64,000 nucleotides of DNA from Membranipora membranacea (Eukaryota; Bryozoa; Gymnolaemata; Cheilostomatida; Membraniporidae), in NCBI GenBank assembly GCA_914767715.1, contig OU612067.1:31718162-31782161 (forward strand), in the 5' to 3' direction. The notes under the pieces were generated by a model. The model saw only the letters and a list, made by a program, of their open reading frames with translations. It ran no database searches and was not told the origin of the DNA. Position numbers and translations under genes: made by a program. Positions 50,760 to 62,177 of the stretch are shown here, in pieces (positions within the stretch are counted from its first letter, which is position 1; the number at the start of each line of letters is the position of its first letter).

Positions 50760-50973
50760 ACTTTTAGGAAATAGAATTTCAATAATGCATGTCATCCATG
50801 TTAAAAGAAACCCTCACCTTTACCGATCCTACGCAATCCTTAAAAATGCAAGGTCAACGACCATTATTTGTTATTATCTATGGAGGGAGAGGTGCCTGTA
50901 CTATTGTCTGATCACGTACAGTGGCAGTGGGGGAAGTTTCTAAATAACTGCACGTCATTGTGAATAAGAGGCA

Positions 50974-50980
50974 TATATAA
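50974..50980 (+). promoter_or_regulatory. TATA box, peptide gene 1
   Basis: TATATAA in the context gcatatataagc, 65 nt before the ATG. The same spacing and context occur in copies 2 and 3. Confidence 0.75.
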
Positions 50981-51038
50981 GCCAAGGCTCAACAGTCTGT
51001 ATTCATTATCTGAACATTCTTCATCATCTTTTGATATC

Positions 51039-52866
51039 ATGTTGCTGATGAATATTCTGCTGATTTTCCTAACTTTCCAAGGCACCAGCAATGGGAGAGA
51101 GTTAATAAAGATAGAGATTGAGGACATAAGTGGTTCCCTGCAGAAGAAAATCAACCTGCAACAAGAGGGCGAGATGGTCAACCACTTGGTGCAACTGCAA
51201 AAAGAGGGGCACCTGCACGAGCATGGGGAGCACCTGCAACACTAGGTGCAACTGCAAAAAGAGGATCACCTGCAGCATGGGGAGCACCTGCAAAAAGAGG
51301 GGCACCTGCACGAGCATGGGGAGCACCTGTAACACTAGGTGCAACTGCAAAAAGAGGACCACCTACAGCACGGGGAGCACCTGCAACACTAGATGCAACT
51401 GCAAAAAGAGGACCACCTGCAGCACGGGGAGCACCTGCAACACGGGGAGCACCTGCAACATGGGGAGCACCTGGTCAACCTGCTAATTTTGATAAGAGAG
51501 GGGCACCTGGATTGGATGATCAGATGAAAAAAGACATAGTGAATTATTTTGGTAAGGCTTTATTCACATCGGTATAAATAGTGGTTTTATAGTATTAGCC
51601 TAGGCTAATAATTGTTGAATCTCAAATTATTCAGTTTGCAGGCAGCCTTAGAAAGAAATATTTTCTGCTCTTAAAGGGATTCAGAGGTATCGGAACATCC
51701 TTTCTTCTACTGAACAATAACGGGCAGCAATAGCATAACAATGGACAATTTACTAATGATATCCATATAAATATATTCCATTGAATAGGTATCTAAGTAT
51801 CTTGTATGCTACATGATGCTGAGAAAATATCTAGGTCAGAATGAGCGCAGTGTAATAAATGAGCAGTTTTGATGTTGTGCATAACACATACTTTAGTCAA
51901 CAGCCACTGCTGCGGGGCGTGTAACTTTGCGTTATGCGGGATGATTGAGTATCACTCTAAACGATATCATAGATAAACTCTTACTTCCTTTTCCTTTTCT
52001 ATTGCACATGACCAAAGGGTGTACTCAGGACCCTGAAAATATTCTGACTGAAATTGTGGCATTTTCCATCTATTTCAAGCTGTTATTTTGTCTTGTCTTG
52101 AAACAATACAAGAATTGAATTGAAAGTAGGCTTAGATCATAGACCTACTAATAATTTATTATTAGTAGGTCTATGGCTTAGATTAATTTTGAGGTATTAG
52201 TTTATTACAATCAGGATCTTTCAACAAGTTTGCATAATATACAACCTGTTCAATGTCCTGCCAAGGAATTGGTATTTTTGCAGTTGAAACCCTTGTTTAT
52301 TTTTAATTCATATGACATGATTGAAGCTGATGTTAGGTGGTCTGCTGGTATAAAATTGCATTAGTTGTACTCTAATATTATTTAAATTAATTATTTTAAA
52401 CCTTTTTTCTCATAGAAAAATTCCTATCTCAGCACACAACTGGACATCCCATTCCGAAGGGAAAAACAACACATGATGAGGTAGCTCCACAAACAAAGGA
52501 ACCAGTTTTCAAGCTAGCAGCTGACACCAAGGATCAAGGTGAGTGTGAAGTTGAAGTGCGCTTCGGAATATCTCACATATATTATAAATTTCTAATAGAC
52601 ATCCTTGTTAGCCAGATTATTTTATGATTCGTTGGTGAGGGTATGGTGATAGTATAGGATTTTGCATAGAGAGCCCGATTTGAGAATAGTACTTGTTGAC
52701 CCATATTAAAACGTCTGATATTTAGCTTCTCTCCAGTGAGACAAGAATACCGCCAGTATCAAGTATTTTAGAGGTTGCAAGGTCTAGGCTATGTAGTTAT
52801 TATTCATATTATTGATACCACTTATACCTATTAGCTAGGGTGCTGCTATGTTATGTGGCTGATATT

Positions 52867-52908
<42 letters not shown>

Positions 52909-53021
52909 TATATATATATATATATGTTCGAACATATATATTTCTATTATCAGGTAATAACACAAAGGATGAACTGATTGCGAGACTAACTGAGATGTTA
53001 ATGATAAAGACGAAGCCGTAG
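51039..53021 (+). pseudogene. Secreted repeat-peptide precursor, copy 1 (frameshifted)
   Basis: Exons by homology with copy 2: 51039-51551, 52416-52538, 52954-53021 (stop TAG). The start gives a signal peptide (MLLMNILLIFLTFQGTSNG) and the conserved IEIEDISG segment, but this frame stops after 68 codons at 51243-51245. The repeat part lies in another frame, entered near 51143: units such as GAPARAWGAPATLGATAKR and GPPAARGAPATRGAPATW, ending with the conserved GQPANFDKRGAPG and LDDQMKKDIVNYF. That frame is stop-free up to the GTAAGG donor at 51552. Exons 2 and 3 are intact and nearly identical to copy 2. Either a recent frameshift destroyed it, or there is a sequence error or recoding. Relative to copy 2 it lost the GAPGQ-type units and gained Ala-rich TAKRG units. 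Confidence 0.6.
52138..52175. mobile_element. 38-bp palindromic micro-insertion, 8-bp target duplication, empty site known
   Basis: Arms of 18 bp (CATAGACCTACTAATAAT and inverse) around two T. GCTTAGAT flanks both ends (52130-52137, 52176-52183). The duplicated intron of copy 2 (about 59846-59860) has the uninterrupted site, so this insertion followed the gene duplication. Confidence 0.85.
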
Positions 53022-53285
53022 AAAAGGGCAGTTGCCACTCATTCTTATTCATTCAAGACGCAATGTAAAATTGATAAACTATTTTCGTTTGGTATGATGT
53101 GTTGCAGTCATAATTAAATCAGTCAGCAGTCAATAGTTATAATTTGCTTTTTCTTAACACTGAGCAACTATATCCGAATATGTATTGTTGAACTGTTTTT
53201 TTCTTAAATTTGGTTTCACAAATTTCTAGTGAATTTACCAATTTTCTAATTTCACACTGACTTTTAAGATGCTTTCTCTCAGTTG

Positions 53286-53291
53286 AATAAA
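53286..53291 (+). terminator. Polyadenylation signal, peptide gene 1
   Basis: AATAAA 265 nt after the stop codon; conserved at 60949-60954 in copy 2. Confidence 0.5.
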
Positions 53292-53686
53292 AAGATATAA
53301 ACTTGCACAGGTTATGATATGAAAATATATTCATCTCAATCTCAATATAAGAAGTGGTCATATATAATTATAGGTTTTCAATTTTTAATGAAAGCTAAGT
53401 TCAGTAAATAAATGAAAGAAAGGCTCCCCTGAGACAACAGGAAATGAAGAAAACTGAGGCACTTGTATCTTTCACTTCAGATACGTCACAAAAAATTAGA
53501 GTCCACAACACATCGATGACATGATTGACGCTATTATAATCCATAATATAACTCAAGAATCAATGAAAGAAAAGGCATTTGTATAATTACAACTTAAAAC
53601 TACCATGCTTAAAATCTTATCTGAAGTCAAACTGAAAACCTTAGTTAGTCTATGATTGAAAATGTTGATTTTGTTGGCATATCCAA

Positions 53687-53966
53687 TCAAGGTAATGCAA
53701 CTCCTTGCTGTAACCAGGGAGGTGCGCACGCATTGGGAGTATCTAAATTGACCAATCAGCGTTAAATACCATAAATCATATGGAATAATTTTTCCATAAC
53801 TTAATCAAACAAAATATAATATGCAGTTACTTACCTTATCTGCTGCTATCAATGAACCACAGCTGAGGTAATCATTAGATATTTTACAATTATGTACATC
53901 AGGATGCTTCATCGAAGTGTTTGAGGCCACCACTGGACCAGTCAATATTGTGCTTTGTGGATTTCT
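53687..53966 (-). CDS. Candidate minus-strand 3' exons, convergent with peptide gene 1
   Basis: On the minus strand, 53966-53835 lies between a ggctcttag acceptor and a GTAAGT donor and is open in phase 0 (TILTGPVVASNTSMKHPDV then LSCGSLIAADK); a 21-nt piece at 53707-53687 after a gttacag acceptor would end it (QGVALP, stop). In phase 1 the same exon reads EKSTKHNIDWSSGGLKHFDE and stops soon after, and would then join a 28-nt exon at 54553-54526. The two readings exclude each other, so the gene is only a proposal. No family recognised. Duplicated at 61350-61629. Confidence 0.25.
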
Positions 53967-54020
53967 CTAAGAGCCTCCAATTAAATGAGGCCTCTGACCT
54001 CCTGTTTCTGGACAGATTAT

Positions 54021-54364
54021 AGGGCTAAGATCGGTGATCACTGTCTGACAGACATGTGATTGATTAGGGCTAAGATCGGTGATCACTGTCTGAAAGACAT
54101 TCGATTGATTAGGGTACAGCAGGCAATCACTGTCTGAAAGACATGTGATTGATTAGGGTAGAGCTGTGATCACTGTCTGACAGACATGTGATTGATTAGG
54201 GTAGAGATCACTGTCTGACAGACATGTGATTGATTAGGGTAGAGATCACTGTCTGACAGACATGTGATTGATTAGGGTAGAGATCACTGTCCGACAGACA
54301 TATGATTGATTAGGGTAGAGCAGTGATCACTGTCTGACAGACATGTGATTGATTAGGGTGGAGC
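54021..54364. repeat. Minisatellite, eight units of 38-45 bp
   Basis: Units start agggtagag or agggctaag, contain the near-palindrome ctgtctgacagacatgtgat and end tgattgatt. The array begins about 50 bp beyond the point where copy 1's 3' flank stops matching copy 2's, that is at a duplication breakpoint. Confidence 0.85.
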
Positions 54365-55530
54365 AGTTAAACGTTATCGCATGTATACCGTCATAAAAGG
54401 AACTCAATCAACAAAATAATGAATAATTTATTTATATGAATATGTAAAGGTATATATTAAACTACCAAAAAAAGATTGGTGTTTTCCTAGATGCATTAAA
54501 ACACAGGGTTAAATATTAGCCTTACCTTTAGATCGACAGCATGGGCTCTCTTTCTAATAAATTAGAATCATAATGACCTGATGATATCCATAATTCACTC
54601 ATTTATGTATGAGCAGACATTTAATACAGTAGGTAAGGTATTTTAAGCAGTAAATATGGGTTTCTCACATCAATAAACTCACCCACAAATTCTCCAATGT
54701 CCATTTTAATGCCGCCTTGTGATGATAATATACTAATATACTATACTATAATAATAAACTATATTTGCTTGCATACCATAGTTCTCCAGTATACATATTG
54801 TCATTCTTATAGGAATCATAAATGCCAGGGACAAATTACCTCTTTATTACTACAAGGTTTAGCAGAGCATTGGTTAACAACATGATTTTGACAAAGATAA
54901 TCATTTTAGTGATGAAAATTGTTGTCAATAAAATATTTAAAAAAATGATTAAGAGCTTTAGTATAAAAGAGGTCAATGCATGTCACAGCACAAAGATTTT
55001 TATTCTGATATACACCAATTCTCTTTGAAAAAGCTATTATGTTTGGAGTCTTGTGTTCGGTGCTCTGCCTCTTCTTTACCTTTCCCTATCTCTGAAAGCA
55101 GCTATGTCATATTGAGCTAAAACTGGCATTGGTCAATGTGTTATATATTTATGTTTCAGATTCATTGAACTAATTTAAACAGGTCATTATCATCAGTTTC
55201 TGTCATTCATGCGCAGCGTGCTTGTGCGAAACTTGTTGCGCCTTCAGAAGAGACAATACTTATAGTAAACTTTAAAAATCAAATAATTATAGGATTAGTC
55301 ATGATAAATTAGGTTTCAAACAAAACTCTTCACTGTCTTTTCCCTCTTGATAAACCCTCATCTATTATGTCATTATAATTCTAGCTCAGAGCTTTCAAGT
55401 TTGATACATGAATTATACTCCCACCCTCTTCCTTATAAATTTCAGTCAACTTGATAGATTTACAATTATTGTACATTCAGGTCATTGATATGAATTAACG
55501 GATCAGTGATAAAATACACAGTATGGTTAT
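54365..55530. other. AT-rich spacer
   Basis: No gene supported. One exon-like minus-strand piece at 54553-54526 (between tttattag and GTAAGG) is mentioned under the convergent candidate gene. Confidence 0.4.
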
Positions 55531-55534
55531 TTAT

Positions 55535-55905
55535 ATATATTCCATGTTTATTCTGGAGAAGAATAAGTCCTTAGGACTTGTACCCAGAAAACAGAAAACT
55601 TGATAAAAATATGGTGTAGAATTAAAAAGACATGTAACTAAAAAGCAAGAACAATGACAGGTAAAATTACAACGTACACGCAGGCATTAATTAGCAGTAA
55701 AACATTACACAAGTTGATACACAATAGCTAGGAAAAGAAAAGTTAGAACAATGTAGCAGTAGGCTAAAATGGAATGATAAGAACTGACTCATTAATTGAG
55801 AAGTTTGAGGACGTGGCTCCGAGTGGCATTTTTGAATGTAGCAAGGGATTGACTAAGCTTAACATGATTGGGTAGTTCGTTAAACTTCTCAGCACCGAAA
55901 TTAGT
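55535..55905 (-). mobile_element. Non-LTR retrotransposon 3' end (CR1/L2-like)
   Basis: The minus strand reads TNFGAEKFNELPNHVKLSQS then LATFKNATRSHVLKLLN and a stop at 55794-55792, the typical C-terminus of CR1/L2 reverse transcriptase ORFs (wN-LP pattern followed by FK-x-L). A 3' untranslated part leads to AATAAA and a TATATATA tail at 55535-55560. Confidence 0.7.
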
Positions 55906-55909
55906 GGAG

Positions 55910-57330
55910 AAATTATTTATATGAGTTTATAACTTTGTGTCAGTAATTAGATCTAACTAAAATCATAGCAGCTGTAATGCAATGACTGACACACCAATAT
56001 CAAACATTCAAAACTCGGGCAAGCCACTGAAAAAAAGTTAAAAAGGGGTCTGCTGAAGAATTACTTGGCCAACCAGGTATGAGAAAATTTCTGCAGCAGC
56101 CATACATAATGTGCGAAATACCTAAACAAATTGCAAATAATCACAAACTTGTAAATATCCTAACTATTTGAATATTGATTGGTTTCTTGTGTTTTCTTGT
56201 GTTAATGTTATGCAAATTACAGCCAGCAATCATCTCTAAAAACATGATATTAGCATGACTCTGCTGTTATTCATGTTGTTAGTGTTAAATTTATCTCTAA
56301 CCCCAATCTATCATGGATAATCTCTTGCCCTTATCTATTATAGAGAATCATGAAAATAGACCTAGATTAGGTACAGTCATATACCCATTATTCATTCATT
56401 ATTTGAGTGACATTGAGTTATATTTTCATTGTTTAAACTAAACAGTTAATTACCAAAAAATGTTAGTGCGTCATGGGAAGAAAAATGTGTGTAGTTATAG
56501 GATTAATTTGTTTAAATTGGTTTCAAATGAGTCTCTTCACATTTTTTTCTATTTAGGATAAACCATACACCCTCATCTATCAACACCAAAACTACCCCCA
56601 AGGGCTAGTCTGTAAATTAGGTCATGACCCCCTATCCACTGACCACATTGACCGGAACCCACTACCACTTTTCACTCCATGAAAGCTGGAATATTATGTA
56701 CATATTTTTTTGCGCTTTGATCCAATAAAAATCATATATGTTTTCCATCCCCAGTCACTCCTTAGCGTGACATGAGCAGTATTCAAAATATGAATTCAAA
56801 ATATCTAAAACATGTGAATTACTGAGGCATACATGGTAGTGAGATCTGACAACATTTGTAACAGCAGTTTCAATAATGTACCTTGTCACTGGTTTAACTT
56901 TCCTTGGATTTCCCTTTCATGGCAGATCATGAGAGTGGAAAGTGGCTTGCAGAGTGCATTCAATGATATGTTTATTAAAACACAGTTCTTACTTGTTGGA
57001 TCGTATCGGATTCCCAATCAAAATAAAATGAAGATGTCAATGGAATAAGCACTATTAATCTACTTCTTGGACACAAGGGCTGCATCTCATTGGTAACCAT
57101 ATTCGGTGTAGCAATGGCTTTGGACCAAGGAAATATTCCTTTGGTTTATTCCAGCTTCAGAATGATCACTTGTATGCCAATTGTAGCAGGATGAAGACAC
57201 CCAGGTGTGCTGTGTCACCCTTTCCATTCCATGACAGGTGACTTACTCTGTTTTAGCCCTTTAAATTCCTTGAGCTTCAAAAGTCTTGCCCTTTTTTATT
57301 GACAAACACACTGGAGTATCTGGTTTTGAA
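55910..57330. other. Spacer between peptide genes 1 and 2
   Basis: No gene supported. ATGCAAAT at 56210-56217 lies in a context (gttatgcaaattacagccagcaatc) also found before copies 2 and 3, so an older duplicate of the control region may be present here. Confidence 0.4.
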
Positions 57331-58358
57331 AAAAAAGTGATACTTTCTTTGAGCCTATAGGGATAAAGTTGGAGAGTGATCCCCCTTGGTCTTGAGCTAT
57401 ATTAACACAAATCAGATTTTTCTCACGCAAGAAATTGTGGTATATTTTTTTACGGCTCATTTTCAGAAATCCGATGGGATCATAAGGCCAGCTTTGTTAT
57501 TCTCTCCAGGCAAATGAAGCGATCAGTGCAATGGTTTGCTGATATATGATAGACCTTGATAGAATTTATCCACCATTGAGGTTTGTCTACCCACACCCAA
57601 CAAACAACAAACGCCAAACATCAAACACCAAACACCTAACTCCAAACATCATTATTAATGTATGAAATTATTCTATAAGCTGTCCTGCCCAGTTATATCT
57701 GACCTCAGAGGTTTGTGCTTCCTTACACTCTGTGTAAATGTTACGAGGTAACAGAACGGCAAAGACTAATAAATGTGTGTAAACCCTAAAGTTGCTTAAT
57801 GTTTGCAAACTGAAAATAAAATCATACACAATAAAAATACGAAAATTATACCAAAAATAAATGACTTTGGTTACCTGTTTCCAAAAACATGATTGATGGC
57901 GAGATTTGGTTGGTTTCTATTGTACCCTCGTCCATGTTATGCAAATTACAGCCAACCCCCAGCAATTGTTTCTTTTGTGATAAAACATAAATAAATCTGA
58001 CTGAGTTGGTTTGAAGTTTTTTTATTTGGATCATCGACAGCTTTTGAGCTGCCAGCTTTGTTATTAGCTTTTGCCAGTGATTGTTTTCCGTGATTGATTT
58101 TAAATGTCTTTTCCTGATTACATTTTTTAGTTATTTTTATCAATAGTTCAATCACTTGAAACCAACTAATAAACCTTATTATAATTATAATTATTATTTA
58201 AATTCTGCCTTGATCCATTTTCAAACCAATTATCATACCATTGCAGGGGCGAATCTTCAAACAACCTATTATTTCTTCTTCAAATGAAGGGCATATATAA
58301 GCACAGGATACACCACCTGCATTCATAAATCAAGTTTTCTTCACCAACAATTGGTATC
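57331..58358 (+). promoter_or_regulatory. 5' flank of peptide gene 2, duplicated before gene 3
   Basis: Matches 61654-63044 with two insertions or deletions. It contains GGTTACCTGTTTCC (57869-57882), ATGCAAAT (57939-57946), CCAATTATCATACCA (58226-58240) and TATATAA (58294-58300, 65 nt before the ATG). Its start also holds a degraded minus-strand ORF (YDPIGFLKMSRKK and NIAQDQGGSLSNFIPIGS, about 57500-57335), with stops in the copy at 61.7-61.8 kb. Confidence 0.55.
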
Positions 58359-60541
58359 ATGTTGCTGATCAATACTCTGTTCGTTTTTATTACTGTCCAA
58401 GGCACCAGCCATGGCAGAATGATAGTAGACCTAACAGTAGAGATAGGGGACATCAGTGGTTTTGAAAAGGACCCATCATTTCCTGAAGAAAGAGCAGGAC
58501 CTGAAGAAAGAGGGCAAGCAGGAGCACCTGGTCAACGTAGTTCTGATAAAAGAGGGCAATCAGGAGCACCTGGTAAACTTGGTTCTGATAAAAGAGGAGC
58601 ACCTGGACCACCTGGCTTTGATGAAAGAGGTGCACCTGGACAACCTGGCTTTGATAAAAGAGGAATAGTAGAAAATCAACCTGCAAAAAGAGGGCAACGT
58701 GGTGGTCAACCACTTGGAGCACCTGCAACATGGGGAAAATCTGGTCAACCTGCAAATTTTGATAGGAGAGGGGCACCTGGACTGGATGATCAGATGAAAA
58801 ATGACATAATGAATTATTTTGGTAAGGCTTTATTCACATCGATATAAATAGTGGTTTTATAGTATTAGCCTAGACTAATAATTGTTGAATCTCAAATTAT
58901 TCAGTTTCAAGGCAGCCTTAGAAAGAGATATTTTCTGCTCTTAAAGTCTACGGAAGGACCACAGCAATATATAGTCTGGCAGCTAGTTCTGCAGTAATTA
59001 TGCAATATTTTATCATTTAGAAGATTCAGAGCACTTCTGGGTAAAAATTATGTGTAGTGTTAGGGATTGTCCTCCCTTCTCATCTAAGAGCTATGAGGTA
59101 TTTATGCGCCCTAGTGCTGTGCCAACCTAATAAGCTAATAATTCTATCTACTTGAGACAACTGTAAAAATTATTAAATGAAGTTATCTACTGTTATAAAA
59201 TGTCTCCAGACAATGGAACTATATTTATTTTGAACTTATCTGGGAAAGAATGGCAAATGTAAATGTATTTTTAAGTGTAAGCTTATTATGTTGGCACAGC
59301 AATAGCCCTACCCACAAGAACTCTGGATTTTCTAAATGTTAAAATATTGCATAATTACTGCAGAACTAGCTGCCAGACTATTTATTGCTGTGGTCCTTCC
59401 GAAGTCTTTAAAGGGATTCAGAGATATTGGAACATCCTTTCTTCTACTGAACAATAACGGGCAGCAATAGCATAATGATGGGCAATTAACTAATGATATC
59501 CATAAAAACATATTTCATTGAATATGTATCTAAGTAGCTTGTATGCTACATGATGCTGAGAAAATATTTAGGTCAGAATGAGCGCAGTGTAATAAATGAG
59601 CAGTTTTGATGTTGTGCATAACACATACTTTAGTCAACAGCCACTGCTGCGGGGCATGTAACTTTGTGTTATGCGGGATGATTGAGTATCACTCTAAACG
59701 ATATCATAGATAAACTCTTACTTCCTTTTCCTTTTCTATTGCACATGACCAAAGGGTGTACTCAGGACCCTGAAAATATACTGACTGAAATTGTGGCATT
59801 TTCCATCTATTTCAAGCTCTTATTTTGTCTTAAGACAATACAAGAAGTAGGTTTGAGATAACTTTGAGGTATTAGTTTATTACAATCAGGATCTTTCAAC
59901 AAGTTTGCATAATATATAACGTGTTCAATGTCCTGCAAATGAAGTGGTATTTCCTCAGTTGAAACCCTTGTTTATTTTACATTCATATGACATGATTGAA
60001 GCTGATGTTAGGTGGTCTGCTGGTATAAAATTGCATTAGTTGTACTCTAATATTATTTAAATTAATTATTTTAAACCTTTTTTCTCATAGAAAAATTCCT
60101 ATCTCAGCGCACAACTGGACATCCCATTGCGAAGGGAAAAACAACACATGATGAGGTAGCTCCACAAACAAAGGAACCAGTTTTCAAGCTAGCAGCTGAC
60201 ACCAAGGATCAAGGTGAGTGTGAAGTTGAAGTGCGCTTCAGAATATCTCACATATATTATAAATTTCTAATAGACATCCTTGTTATTCAGATTATTTTAT
60301 GATTCGTTGGTGAGGGTATGGTGATAGTATAGGATTTTGCATAGAGAGCCCGATTTGAGAATAGTACTTGTTGACCCATATTAAAACGTCTGATATTTAG
60401 CTTCTCTCCAGTTAAACAAGAATACCGCCAGTATCAAGTATTTTAGAGGTTGCAAGGTCTAGGCTATGTAGTTATTATTCATATTAATGATACCACTTAT
60501 ACCTATTAGCTAGGGTGCTGCTATGTTATGTGGCTGATATT

Positions 60542-60573
<32 letters not shown>

Positions 60574-60684
60574 AATATATATATATATGTTCGAACATAT
60601 ATATTTCTATTATCAGGTAATAACACAAAGGATGAACTGATTGCGAGACTAACTGAGATGTTAATGATAAAGACGAAGCCGTAG
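58359..60684 (+). CDS. Secreted repeat-peptide precursor, copy 2
   Basis: Exons 58359-58821, 60091-60213 and 60617-60684 join in phase to 654 nt, 217 aa. The start gives a signal peptide (MLLINTLFVFITVQG, cleavage near TSHG). A conserved spacer (VDLTVEIGDISGF) is followed by units ending in dibasic sites: SSDKR, GSDKR, GFDKR, PAKR and FDRR, with Gly-rich peptides between (GAPGQPGFD, GAPGPPGFD). Exon 1 ends with DDQMKNDIMNYF; exons 2 and 3 add an acidic tail with KGKTTHDEVAPQTKEPVFKL and end in LTEMLMIKTKP. Dibasic-spaced repeats behind a signal peptide are typical of neuropeptide or hormone precursors cleaved by PC2/furin-type convertases. The Gly-X-Y-like units also suggest a collagen-like structural peptide. 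No Gly precedes the KR sites, so amidation is not expected. If intron 1 were retained the protein would end GKALFTSI after exon 1. Confidence 0.75.
58945..59407. mobile_element. 463-bp MITE at TTAA (piggyBac-type target), empty site known
   Basis: AGTCTACGGAAGGACCACAG at the left end and the inverse ending AGTCT form terminal inverted repeats of about 70 bp. TTAA flanks both ends (58941-58944, 59408-59411). Copy 1 has the single TTAA with matching flanks (51673-51690, ctcttaaaggg). It lies in intron 1 of peptide gene 2. Confidence 0.85.
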
Positions 60685-60948
60685 AAAAGGGCAGTTGCCA
60701 CTAATTCTTATTCATTCAAGACGCAATGTAAAATTGATAAGCTATTTTCGTTTGGTATGAAGTGTTGCAGTCATAATTAAATCAGTCAGCAGTCAATAGT
60801 TATAATTTGCTTTTTCTTAACACTGAGCAACTATATCCGAATATGTATTGTTGAACTGTTTTTTTCTTAAATTTGGTTTCACAAATTTCTAGTCAATTTA
60901 CCAATTTTCTAATTTCACACTGACTTTTAAGATGCTTTCTCTCAGTTG

Positions 60949-60954
60949 AATAAA
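60949..60954 (+). terminator. Polyadenylation signal, peptide gene 2
   Basis: AATAAA at the same relative place as in copy 1. Confidence 0.5.
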
Positions 60955-61349
60955 AAGATATAAACTTGCACAGGTTATGATATGAAAATATATTTATCTC
61001 AATCTCAATATAAGAAGTGGACATATATAATTATAGGTTTTCAATTTTTAATGAAAGCTAAGTTCAGTAAATAAATGAAAGAAAGGCTCCCCTGAGACAA
61101 CAGGAAATGAAGAAAACTGAGGCACTTGTATCTTTCACTTCAGATACGTCACAAAAAATTAGAGTCCACAACACATCGATGACATGATTGACGCTATTAT
61201 AATCCATAATATAACTCAAGAATCAATGAAAGAAAAGGCATTTGTATAATTACAACTTAAAACTACCATGCTTAAAATCTTATCTGAAGTCAAACTGAAA
61301 ACCTTAGTTAGTCTATGATTGAAAATGTTGATTTTGTTGGCATATCCAA

Positions 61350-61629
61350 TCAAGGTAATGCAACTCCTTGCTGTAACCAGGGAGGTGCGCACGCATTGGG
61401 AGTATCTAAATTGACCAATCAGCGTTAAATACCATAAATCATATGGAATAATTTTTCCATAACTTAATCAAACAAAATATAATATGCAGTTACTTACCTT
61501 ATCTGCTGCTATCAATGAACCAGAGCTGAGGTAATCATTAGATATTTTACAATTATGTACATCAGGATGCTTCATCGAAGTGTTTGAGGCCACCACTGGA
61601 CCAGTCAATATTGTGCTTTGTGGATTTCT
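61350..61629 (-). CDS. Candidate minus-strand 3' exons, duplicate of 53687-53966
   Basis: Pieces 61629-61498 and 61370-61350 are near-identical to the copy behind peptide gene 1, with one Cys-to-Ser change (SCGS to SSGS). Because the duplication is recent, conservation does not prove coding. Upstream on this strand the sequence joins directly to the duplicated 5' flank of gene 3 at about 61650, so the reading frame continues differently (GSKKEVSLEALREIHKAQY, then stop). Confidence 0.2.
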
Positions 61630-62177
61630 CTAAGAGCCTCCAATGAAACCTCTTTCTTTGAGCCTATAGGAATAAAGTTTGAGAGTGATCCCCCTTGGTC
61701 TCGAGCTATATTAACGCAAATCAGATTTTTCTCACGCAAGAAATTGTGTTATATTCTTTTACGGCTCATTTTCAGAAATCGGATGGCATCATAAGGCCAG
61801 CTTTGTTATTCTCTCCAGGCAAATGAAGCGATTAGTCCAATAGTTTGCTGATATATGATAGACCTTGATAGAATTTATCCACCATTGAGGTATGTCTACC
61901 CACACCCAACAAACAACAAACGCCAAACATCAAACACCAAACTCCAAACTCCAAACATCATTATTATTGTATGATATTATTCTATAAGCTGTCCTGCCCA
62001 GTTATATCTGACCTCAGAGGTTTGTGCTTTCTTACACTCTGTGTAAATGTTACGAGGTAACAGAACGGCAAAGACTAATAAATGTGTGTAAACCCTAAAG
62101 TTGCTTAATGTTTGCAAACTGTAAATAAAATCATACCAAATAAAAATAGGAAAATTATACCTAAAATAAATGACTTT

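Larger units (their letters stand above)
58870..61650. repeat. Segmental duplication of 51600-53970
   Basis: Intron 1 remainder, exons 2 and 3, 3' flank and convergent exon-like pieces match copy 1 almost base for base, apart from the micro-insertion in copy 1, the TTAA MITE in copy 2 and small indels. The match ends in gagcctccaat at 53978 and 61644. Right beyond it, at 61654, the duplicate of 57331 onward begins, giving a head-to-tail junction. Confidence 0.85.

Noticed and set aside
51130-51486. Cys-rich ORF (CNCKKRGTC units) in peptide gene 1
   Set aside because: It is the third frame of the same repeats; homology to copies 2 and 3 supports another frame.
54021-54364. CRISPR-like array
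   Set aside because: Units are contiguous and similar along their whole length with no spacers, in an intron-bearing animal genome; it is a minisatellite.
57335-57520. Minus-strand exon reading YDPIGFLKMSRKK
   Set aside because: The duplicate at 61.7-61.8 kb has in-frame stops and no good splice links were found, so it is treated as a degraded ORF.
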